From positions 1-5,225 of the forward strand of contig JALVDN010000037.1 of NCBI GenBank assembly GCA_027008965.1: a stretch of 5,225 nt of DNA, read 5' to 3'. A program made the position numbers and the translations under genes. The notes below the pieces were generated by a model, which searched no databases, was not told where the DNA came from, and saw nothing but the letters and a program-made list of their open reading frames with translations. This document shows, piece after piece, positions 1 to 4,709 of this stretch. The stretch is from Flavobacteriales bacterium. GTDB lineage: Bacteria > Bacteroidota > Bacteroidia > Flavobacteriales > Flavobacteriaceae. Position 1 is the first letter of the stretch. Each line of letters begins with the position of its first letter.

Positions 1-1
1 T

Positions 2-1813
2 GCAGGGATTTACATTGCTGTGGATAAAAGAAACTTGTATGTGGATTATCCCGTCGGTAAAAAAGTGATTGTACGCGCCAAAGGTTTGTTTATTGGCAAA
101 GACAGAGGAGTTTATAAATTGGGATTAACGTACGATTCAGGGTATGCTACGGGCATAGGGCGTATCCCTGCAAGCGAAGTGGGCAAAAGATTATTAGCCA
201 CTTGTGATGCTCCCGTTCAAATCACCCCAACTGTGGTAACCATCAATGACATAAATAATAATGGCGATAATTATGTCAATACACTCATCAAATTGAACGA
301 TATTCAATTTGAAAAATCACAACTCTGTTCCACCTATGCATTGCAAGGTCTTTCCGGGGTCAACAAATACATTGAAGATTGTGGAGGGAATTCATTGGTG
401 ATGCGTAATAGTGGATATGCCGATTTTGCCACCGAAAAAGTGCCTGTAGGTAAAGGTAGTATCACCGCAGTTTTGGGGAAATACAACAACACTTTTCAAA
501 TTTACATCCGTGATACGTATGATGTTCAGCTCAATGCACCGAGATGTGATGGCTCCACCCCTTCTTGCGATGCTTCATCATTATCGCCTAACGCAAGCAT
601 TAGCGATATTAAAAACGCGTTGGGCAATTCCACTCTGACTCAAATTACAAACGATTGGGTGATTGAAGCCACTGTAAGTGCATCCGACAAGAGCGGCAAC
701 CTCTATAAAGCCGTATACATTCAAGATCATACCGGAGGTATCCGTCTCAACTTAAACATGCGCGATTTGTATTTGAGAGGCTATCACCGGGGTGCCAAAC
801 TGCGGATTAAAGTAAAAGATCTTTATGTAGGTGTGAAAAACGGTGAAATTCAATTGGGTGATATTTATAATGGAAATATCGGAAGAATTACGGACGACAA
901 AGACCAAGATCATATTTTCTTCATGGATGAAACCGAAGAACCTTATGCGGTAAGTCTCACACCCGGAGCGGCCACTTATGATATGGTGGGTCAATTGGTG
1001 GAAGTGGATCAAGCCCAGTTTCAAATCAGGGAAATTTTTGAAACCTATGCTTATAGTGACAGTCAAAATAACCCTTCGCATCCTCGATCGGCCAACCGTT
1101 CGCTCACAGATTGCTCGGGCAACGGAAGAATAACCGTGCGCACAAGCGGTTATGCCAATTTTGCCGACGCTTATGTTCCTTATGGCAATGGAATCGTTAG
1201 AGGTATTTTGAGTTGCTATGACCGAAACCATGACAACACCATCCAACAAGATGAATATCAAATCATTTTGCGTGATGCTTATGACGTAAGTTTCCCGGAT
1301 GAATATTGTCATGCTCCTATTCTGTTTGAAACCTTCGGCAGGGCAACCCACAATGAAGAGCTGGATTTGGCCGGATGGTATAACTATGCCGAAGCCGGAA
1401 CGCGCAAATGGATTGGCCGGTTCTATTCGGGTTCGGTCAATCACTACGCTCAAATGAGTGCATACAACAGTGGAGAAGCTCAAAATATTGCTTGGCTTGT
1501 TTCGCCGCCCGTCAGGGTTTCACAAGGAACAAAACTCACCTTCCAAACAGCCAAAGCCTATTGGACACACGATGCATTGAAAGTTTACATTTCCACCGAC
1601 TTCAATGGTTTTGATGTGCGTAACGCCACCTGGACCGAACTCAATGCACGCATAGCCACCGATACCGATCCCAACCATGCTTGGATTGATTCGGGCGACA
1701 TAGACCTTTCGGCTTATGCCGGGCAAGAGGTTTATATCGGATTCCGGTATAAAGGAAGCGGGGAATACGGACAAACAGGAACTTACAGGATTGATAATGT
1801 AGTAATCAAATAA
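2..1813 (+). CDS. DUF5689-like tandem-domain protein with C-terminal choice-of-anchor-J-type domain (5' partial)
   Basis: The frame is open to the left edge, so the true start lies outside the window; the GTG at 20 falls inside a domain (visible AGIYIAVDKRNLYVDY) and is not a real start. About 603 residues are visible. The end of one DUF5689-like unit covers nt 2-535 and a complete unit about nt 590-1305. They align over blocks such as RNSGYADF / RTSGYANF, VPVGKG / VPYGNG and IRDTYDV / LRDAYDV, about 245 residues apart. From about nt 1310 (ILFETFG) to the stop is a beta-rich domain with the usual marks of choice-of-anchor-J/DUF5017 proteins: WLVSPP, a TW..L segment, AGQEVYIGFRYKGSG and the ending YRIDNVVIK. 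Such proteins are normally exported lipoproteins or surface proteins; the N-terminal signal would be upstream. No type IX sorting tail is seen. The second unit carries an EF-hand-like loop (nt 1220-1255). Exact ligand and function are unknown. A terminator follows directly. Confidence 0.88.
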   Translation, partial: AGIYIAVDKRNLYVDYPVGKKVIVRAKGLFIGKDRGVYKLGLTYDSGYATGIGRIPASEVGKRLLATCDAPVQITPTVVTINDINNNGDNYVNTLIKLNDIQFEKSQLCSTYALQGLSGVNKYIEDCGGNSLVMRNSGYADFATEKVPVGKGSITAVLGKYNNTFQIYIRDTYDVQLNAPRCDGSTPSCDASSLSPNASISDIKNALGNSTLTQITNDWVIEATVSASDKSGNLYKAVYIQDHTGGIRLNLNMRDLYLRGYHRGAKLRIKVKDLYVGVKNGEIQLGDIYNGNIGRITDDKDQDHIFFMDETEEPYAVSLTPGAATYDMVGQLVEVDQAQFQIREIFETYAYSDSQNNPSHPRSANRSLTDCSGNGRITVRTSGYANFADAYVPYGNGIVRGILSCYDRNHDNTIQQDEYQIILRDAYDVSFPDEYCHAPILFETFGRATHNEELDLAGWYNYAEAGTRKWIGRFYSGSVNHYAQMSAYNSGEAQNIAWLVSPPVRVSQGTKLTFQTAKAYWTHDALKVYISTDFNGFDVRNATWTELNARIATDTDPNHAWIDSGDIDLSAYAGQEVYIGFRYKGSGEYGQTGTYRIDNVVIK

Positions 1814-1836
1814 AATTTTTCTACCGACCTTCTGAC

Positions 1837-1866
1837 AAAGCCTCGTTTTTATACGGGGCTTTTTTT
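1837..1866 (+). terminator. Intrinsic terminator of the DUF5689-like gene
   Basis: A 9-bp stem, AAAGCCTCG (1837-1845) with CGGGGCTTT (1854-1862), one T·G wobble and an 8-nt loop, runs straight into a T tract ending at 1866. It lies 23 nt after the stop codon. Confidence 0.85.
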
Positions 1867-1883
1867 ATTTGGAATGTTATTAT

Positions 1884-1930
1884 AAAAAAACAAAGACTGC
1901 CGAAGTATGACACTTTTCAGACAGCCTTTG
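1884..1930 (-). terminator. Intrinsic terminator of the 132-residue membrane protein gene
   Basis: Read on the minus strand, CAAAGGCTGTC pairs through G·T wobbles with a CGGCAGTCTTTG arm, with further imperfect pairing inward, and is followed by seven T (complement of 1884-1890). It begins 32 nt after the stop of the minus-strand gene and sits back to back with the plus-strand terminator, separating two convergent genes. Confidence 0.72.
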
Positions 1931-1962
1931 GCGCACAATACTATCAATAATAGCTAATTTTT

Positions 1963-2361
1963 TTACCAAATAACCATTGCTAGTAAAAATAATAATAGAA
2001 AATGATTGGTGATAATCCTGTAATACATTGATAAAGGCTTATTTTCGGTGTTTCTAAAGGCATAATAGATCATAAAAGCAAAATTGATAAAAGCGAATAA
2101 CTCAAAAATAAACTTTTGTTCATAATAAAATCCAATTATGCCCATTATTAATGTCACGGAAATCAGAAGATTGGAAAAAATAACATTCTTGGAATTAGCT
2201 TCTCTATTTTGTAAGAGTTTAAATGGAAAAAAATAAAAAGACACCACCAGGAAAAGAAAAATTGTTACGTACTTGGGAACAACTGATTTGACTGTAAAAA
2301 AATAGACCAAAACCATTAATAACAAAATCAAGCTTTCATTAAATAAATTTAGCTTTTTCAT
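1963..2361 (-). CDS. Orphan polytopic membrane protein, 132 residues
   Basis: I do not recognise a family. I chose the ATG at 2361-2359 (MKKLNLFNES) because the longer reading begins with TTG and adds 24 odd residues, while the ATG is preceded by an A-rich leader typical of Bacteroidota starts. The protein is almost entirely hydrophobic. Five candidate membrane segments lie near residues 9-28, 31-49, 60-80, 84-102 and 118-132, with a polar loop (QNREANSKN, 51-59) between the second and third and RNTENKPLSMYYR between the fourth and fifth. It ends in a short hydrophobic tail (MVIW). No catalytic or metal-binding motif is evident. It may be the last gene of the small-peptide locus upstream on the same strand, but a 111-nt gap and an inverted repeat lie between, so separate transcription is also possible. 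That it is coding rests on length, membrane pattern and its own terminator. Confidence 0.6.
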   Translation of the reverse strand: MKKLNLFNESLILLLMVLVYFFTVKSVVPKYVTIFLFLVVSFYFFPFKLLQNREANSKNVIFSNLLISVTLIMGIIGFYYEQKFIFELFAFINFAFMIYYAFRNTENKPLSMYYRIITNHFLLLFLLAMVIW

Positions 2362-2472
2362 AATTACATTTTTTATTGTAATTGTGAATAAATATAAAAA
2401 AATTTTTATCCATAGGGTCTTATTTAATTTCAAGCCTATAATAATGAAAGGATGAATATGGTTTTTTGAAAA

Positions 2473-2522
2473 TTTACCCCGGAATATCCTGTTTGTAAAC
2501 TACATTTTATGTCCGGGGTAAA
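2473..2522 (-). repeat. Perfect 11-bp inverted repeat after the 55-residue gene (candidate terminator or operator)
   Basis: TTTACCCCGGA (2473-2483) and TCCGGGGTAAA (2512-2522) are exact reverse complements separated by 28 nt. On the minus strand the hairpin begins 12 nt after the stop of the small membrane protein gene and is followed by TTTTC, so a terminator with a long loop is the simplest reading. The weak T tract leaves room for an operator or transcript-stabilising hairpin ahead of the 132-residue gene. Confidence 0.6.
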
Positions 2523-2534
2523 CTAAAACTTTCT

Positions 2535-2702
2535 TTATGTGTTTTTTTTAAAGAGTTTCACTATACCATAAATTTCTAAAATAATGCCTACACCCAGTAG
2601 ATACATTGCAATATCATATTTGTTTATTCTTAAAAAAGCACCAATTAAACCTATAATAATGCCAAGAAGAATAATTTTCCATGGGTTAGTATTATTATTC
2701 AT
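2535..2702 (-). CDS. 55-residue GldL-like two-helix membrane protein
   Basis: A short gene with an ATG at 2702-2700 and a TAA at 2537-2535. It starts MNNNTNPWKIILLGIIIGLI and ends GIVKLFKKNT. Two hydrophobic stretches (about residues 9-24 and 30-48) are separated by a short turn, FLRINKYD, and the protein finishes with a basic tail. The pattern G-A-[FL]-[FL]-[RK]-I-x-x-x-x-x-A-x-x-L-L-x-x-G-x-x-x-E resembles the N-terminal membrane hairpin of GldL, the gliding/type IX secretion motor protein, and related stand-alone small proteins of Bacteroidota. This is resemblance from memory, not a search result. It lacks the cytoplasmic coiled part of GldL, so it should not be called GldL. It starts 14 nt after the stop of the Cys-rich gene, which implies co-transcription. 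Its role is unknown; it could be a membrane partner, immunity protein or unrelated small protein. Confidence 0.68.
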   Translation of the reverse strand: MNNNTNPWKIILLGIIIGLIGAFLRINKYDIAMYLLGVGIILEIYGIVKLFKKNT

Positions 2703-2716
2703 AATTCTACTTTTTA

Positions 2717-2992
2717 TTATTCATAACAAGTACATAGTACGGCGATTAATACTGCTATTCCTGGATTGGTCCAATAAGCCACAAAACATACCCAACAATC
2801 TTCTACAAATTCATCATATTCTCTATCTTCACATTCACTTTGCGTTTCACCGGCTTTCCTTTGACATAAATTGGGAAGTTCAATTTTATTTAATTCACTA
2901 TTGTCTAACGACGTAAAATGATCTGAATTGAATTTTTCAAATAGTTCTTGTCTATATTTTGAATAATTATCTATTTTTTTTCTATTCAACAA
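2717..2992 (-). CDS. Cys-rich small protein, candidate RiPP precursor (start uncertain)
   Basis: Given from the nearest conventional alternative start, TTG at 2992-2990 (91 residues). The same frame stays open to an ATT at 3019-3017, which would add nine residues and begin IKKTKNGLT. There is no ATG anywhere in the frame. The N-terminal half is charged and helical-looking, with an L-x-L-N-x-K-x-I pattern (LTLLNRKKI in the extended reading), and ends with LDNSELNKIE at about residues 29-38. This is close to the leader ends of Bacteroidota GG-type and lanthipeptide-like precursors, except that the Gly-Gly is replaced. The remainder has six cysteines (43, 54, 66, 69, 87, 89), including CWVC and CTC, around a hydrophobic stretch (67-87) and ends CYE. 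A strong promoter lies upstream and the 55-residue membrane protein gene follows at 14 nt. No modifying enzyme, protease or ABC exporter is in the window, so the RiPP reading is inference. A small membrane-anchored protein is the main alternative. Confidence 0.55.
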   Translation of the reverse strand: MLNRKKIDNYSKYRQELFEKFNSDHFTSLDNSELNKIELPNLCQRKAGETQSECEDREYDEFVEDCWVCFVAYWTNPGIAVLIAVLCTCYE

Positions 2993-3081
2993 AGTTAAGC
3001 CATTCTTTGTTTTTTTAATGATTACTTATATTATGGCTCCTTCATAGGCATTTGGTTTTTTATTTTTGTGATTTACATAAA

Positions 3082-3112
3082 CAAATATATAGAAAATATT
3101 TTTATTTGTCAA
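3082..3112 (-). promoter_or_regulatory. Bacteroidota-type promoter for the small-peptide operon
   Basis: On the minus strand, TTGACA (3112-3107), a 17-nt spacer and TATATTTG (3089-3082) match the Bacteroidota sigma-ABfr pattern: the -7 box fits TAnnTTTG exactly and lies 20 nt from the TTG of the upstream box. Transcription would begin near 3075, giving a leader of roughly 55-85 nt depending on the true start codon. An AAGGAG sits at 3042-3037 in this leader. Confidence 0.75.
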
Positions 3113-3126
3113 GCGTTTGGTTAAAT

Positions 3127-3141
3127 TTGAAAAGTTTTCAA
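3127..3141. promoter_or_regulatory. Operator-like pseudo-palindrome, copy 1
   Basis: TTGAAAAGTTTTCAA has 7-nt arms about a central G. It is centred about 22 nt upstream of the TTGACA box of the minus-strand promoter, a usual place for an activator or repressor. An exact copy lies 68 bp further upstream. Confidence 0.45.
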
Positions 3142-3194
3142 TAAATACAATTAAAAAAAATAAAGAATTACAAATGCTTAATGCAGGGATTTTA

Positions 3195-3209
3195 TTGAAA
3201 AGTTTTCAA
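3195..3209. promoter_or_regulatory. Operator-like pseudo-palindrome, copy 2
   Basis: This is an exact second copy of TTGAAAAGTTTTCAA, 68 bp from the first (about 6.5 helical turns). The flanks of the two copies differ, so the identity is confined to the symmetric core, as expected for a protein-binding site rather than a duplicated segment. The local A+T richness makes chance a real alternative. Confidence 0.45.
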
Positions 3210-3540
3210 GAAAATGAGGGTGTCGGGTGGTGAGGAATTTAGGCGTAAAAGATGAAAAACAGGTGAAAAACGTCAAATTTTTCAGTTACCGGTATGAAAA
3301 TTGTATTTTCAAGTGGTATTTTCTTGTTTGTGAAACAATAAAATTGTTTTAAAAATAAAGTTGTGATAAGTAGATTTTGAGAAAGCTTTCCCATAAGTTG
3401 CCTTTGGTTTGTTTTGGTGAAAGCATAAGAGATTTCTTAGTCGTTCACTTCGTTCACTCCTTCGAAAAGGTTCTTTTGGAAATGTCAATTCCGATAACTT
3501 TACTAATTTTGCTCATAACTTTTAATTTTAAAAAGGTAAG
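3210..3540. other. A+T-rich stretch without a convincing gene
   Basis: No reading frame here looks coding. The only long plus-strand frame begins with TTG at 3377 and gives a low-complexity translation with no recognisable pattern. Small features are a direct repeat of TGAAAAAC at about 3253-3271, a tandem CGTTCACTT / CGTTCACTC near 3442-3459, and a 4-bp hairpin CCTT-CGAA-AAGG at 3459-3470. None is strong enough to annotate separately. Confidence 0.5.
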
Positions 3541-3695
3541 TTCTACTTTTTATCTTATCCATCCTGGATGCAGGCTTTTAAGCCTAATGAACTGTTCAAG
3601 ATTAAAAAGTAGAAGGGAAAAGGGACTAACATTTCGAACAGTCTTTTTAGACCAATGACACTCAATAGTCTTACTCTTTTCCCTTTTAGCTTTTT
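3541..3695. repeat. Three-arm set of competing inverted repeats
   Basis: Arm 1, TTCTACTTTTT (3541-3551), is exactly complementary to AAAAAGTAGAA in arm 2 (3604-3614); pairing extends to 14 bp with one bulge. Two small hairpins sit inside this pairing: ATCCA/TGGAT (3557-3569) and AGGCTT/AAGCCT (3572-3585). Arm 2 extended (3604-3624) also pairs with arm 3 (3674-3695) over about 21 positions with one bulge and two G·T pairs, so arms 1 and 3 compete for arm 2. Arm 3 ends in a T tract. ACTGTTC (3591-3597) and GAACAGT (3636-3642) form a further repeat. The design recalls an attenuator or a small non-autonomous mobile element, but no gene lies directly downstream on either strand. Confidence 0.5.
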
Positions 3696-3784
3696 TATTA
3701 GCAACACAATATTACTAACTTTTTTATTTTTTCCTTTTGCAAACATAGGATGACATGTGAAATCCTAATAAAATCAGTAGCGCA

Positions 3785-3990
3785 ATGTCATTCCGACGGA
3801 GTTCCGGCGTAAGCCGGAACGACGAGGAATATCCGTGCCGGCGGGCGCAGTGTTATCCTTTTGAAGGCGAAAGCGAGTTTTTGTGTGGTTGAGGAGGCTC
3901 CGAGCCGTGACGAGGAGACCCCGCAAAACGCTTTTACATCCGCAGGCTGAGCCGAAAAAGATTTAAACGGAGCACGCCAAATGGCGCCCT
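3785..3990. repeat. G+C-rich, hairpin-rich, REP-like element
   Basis: This block is visibly richer in G+C than the A+T-rich intergenic DNA on its left. It opens with GTCATTCC and a perfect 8-bp hairpin, GTTCCGGC-GTAA-GCCGGAAC (3801-3820, GNRA-type loop), enclosed by ATTCC (3790-3794) and GGAAT (3826-3830). This is the general form of bacterial REP sequences. A second, larger hairpin pairs AAAGCG plus TTTTGTGTGGT (3870-3889) with ACCCCGCAAAA plus CGCTTT (3918-3934), with a 3-nt bulge, one wobble and one mismatch, and an inner GGCT/AGCC stem. Near the right end, CGCC-AAAT-GGCG (3975-3986) forms a small hairpin. No reading frame is convincing. It may be a dispersed repeat or a structured RNA. 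Confidence 0.5.
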
Positions 3991-4000
3991 GATAAAAAAA

Positions 4001-4399
4001 TTAGTTCCCGGAATGAAGCCAGTTCATTAGCTTGGAAGGATCGGTGAATGTTTTGTGATGAATATGTTGTCTGTTGGGTAATGCAATCTTTTTGTCCCAA
4101 TTCAAATCTGTTCCGTTGAAAAGCCAAGCACATTTGGTGGCTTGAAAGGAGGCCGTTTTAGGGAGGATATAAGTATGAAACCATGACATGAATTCTTCGT
4201 CGGTGAGATGTTCCACCCGGCGCATGTCCATATAGAAAAGGCGGCTCCTTTTGTGGATCCGGTGGCTCAAAAAGTTGAGCATCTCATGAAACAAACCTTC
4301 CCGGTCCATATAGGATGCGTATGGGCTGAAAAGGAAGTGCTTGATGTGTTGAACTTCCAAATAGTTCACTTCCAGAAATTTGGATTTATAGATGATCAT
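4001..4399 (-). CDS. Small SpoIIAA/STAS-like protein, 132 residues
   Basis: I chose the ATG at 4399-4397 (MIIYKSKFLEVNYLEVQ). The frame is open further upstream, but those nine extra residues would lie deeper inside the preceding gene. With this start it overlaps the alkyltransferase-like gene by 14 nt, a normal coupled arrangement. The layout, a beta-strand start (IIYKSKFLEVNYLE), a helix (REGLFHEMLNFLSHRI), a strand with RLFYMDMRRVEHLT, a helix ending in TYILPKTA, a strand (TKCAWLFN) and a final helix, resembles the SpoIIAA/STAS-like proteins common in Bacteroidota. Those are mostly uncharacterised and are compared with anti-sigma antagonists. No conserved phosphorylatable serine can be assigned with confidence. 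It is the last gene of the operon; a T tract follows the stop, and only a weak hairpin (3975-3986) lies beyond. The family assignment is tentative; that it is coding is likely. Confidence 0.7.
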   Translation of the reverse strand: MIIYKSKFLEVNYLEVQHIKHFLFSPYASYMDREGLFHEMLNFLSHRIHKRSRLFYMDMRRVEHLTDEEFMSWFHTYILPKTASFQATKCAWLFNGTDLNWDKKIALPNRQHIHHKTFTDPSKLMNWLHSGN

Positions 4400-4709
4400 A
4401 AGGCGGAATCCATAAATGTTTTTCAAAATTCACAACGCGGTCGTTTTTTATTTCCACGCCTTCACTTTTGAGCAGCGTTTCCATGAGCTCGGGGGTTTCA
4501 AAGTGCATTTTGCCGGTGAGTATACCTTGTTGGTTAACTACGCGGTGTGCAGGAACAGTGTAATTAAATTTTTGGCGGTTGAGTATCCATCCAACCATGC
4601 GTGCACCGTTTTGCATGCCGGCCGCACGGGCAATGTATCCGTATGTGGTCACTTTCCCCGGGGGTATGTTTTTGACTATCTGCAGTACTTTTTCCTGTAA
4701 GCTTTTCAT
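4386..4709 (-). CDS. Alkyltransferase-like protein (MGMT family), catalytic Cys replaced by Ala
   Basis: The 107-residue protein spans the DNA-binding domain of the O6-alkylguanine-DNA alkyltransferase family. IPPGKVTTYGYIARAAG (15-31) is the usual start with the conserved tyrosine; ARMVGWIL (36-43) is the recognition helix with the arginine that intrudes into DNA in this family; VPAHRVVN (52-59) is the active-site segment; GILTGKMHF (62-70) follows. In true methyltransferases the active-site motif is PCHRV. Here Cys is Ala (residue 54), so the protein cannot accept an alkyl group. Known alkyltransferase-like proteins of this kind (bacterial YbaZ-type, fission yeast Atl1, mostly with Trp there) bind alkylated guanine and direct it to nucleotide excision repair, so a damage-sensing role is inferred. 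Its ATG overlaps the TGA of the symporter gene (ATGA), so its translation is probably coupled to it. Length fits the stand-alone domain. Confidence 0.92.
   Translation of the reverse strand: MKSLQEKVLQIVKNIPPGKVTTYGYIARAAGMQNGARMVGWILNRQKFNYTVPAHRVVNQQGILTGKMHFETPELMETLLKSEGVEIKNDRVVNFEKHLWIPPYDHL

Noticed and set aside
2584..2916. Plus-strand frame of 110 codons
   Set aside because: It is antisense to the Cys-rich and 55-residue genes, whose operon layout and promoter favour the minus strand.
3031..3051. Six-codon upstream frame (ATG CCT ATG AAG GAG CCA TAA) in the leader of the Cys-rich gene
   Set aside because: It is out of frame with the main gene and too short to judge; its AAGGAG is noted as a possible ribosome site instead.
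3127..3209. CRISPR-like pair of repeats
   Set aside because: There are only two 15-nt copies of a palindromic word with one interval; this fits operators, not a CRISPR array.
3541..3614. tRNA-sized folded segment (74 nt) with an outer stem and two hairpins
   Set aside because: It has no T-loop motif, anticodon arm or CCA-compatible end, and its hairpin loops are only 2-3 nt, so it is not a tRNA.
3377..3658. Plus-strand frame of 93 codons
   Set aside because: It starts with TTG, overlaps the inverted-repeat cluster, has no recognisable pattern and lacks a supporting leader.
3555..3746. Minus-strand frame of 63 codons beginning MFAKGKNKK
   Set aside because: It has an ATG, but most of it is the translated arms of the inverted repeats (KLKGKR..., VPFPFYF...), so the open frame is probably a by-product of the repeats.
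4208..4471. Plus-strand frames opposite the operon at the right end (4208-4471, 4416-4700, 4579-4815, 4740-4997)
   Set aside because: They are antisense to genes with clear family motifs (MGMT-like, DAACS symporter) and show no protein pattern of their own.
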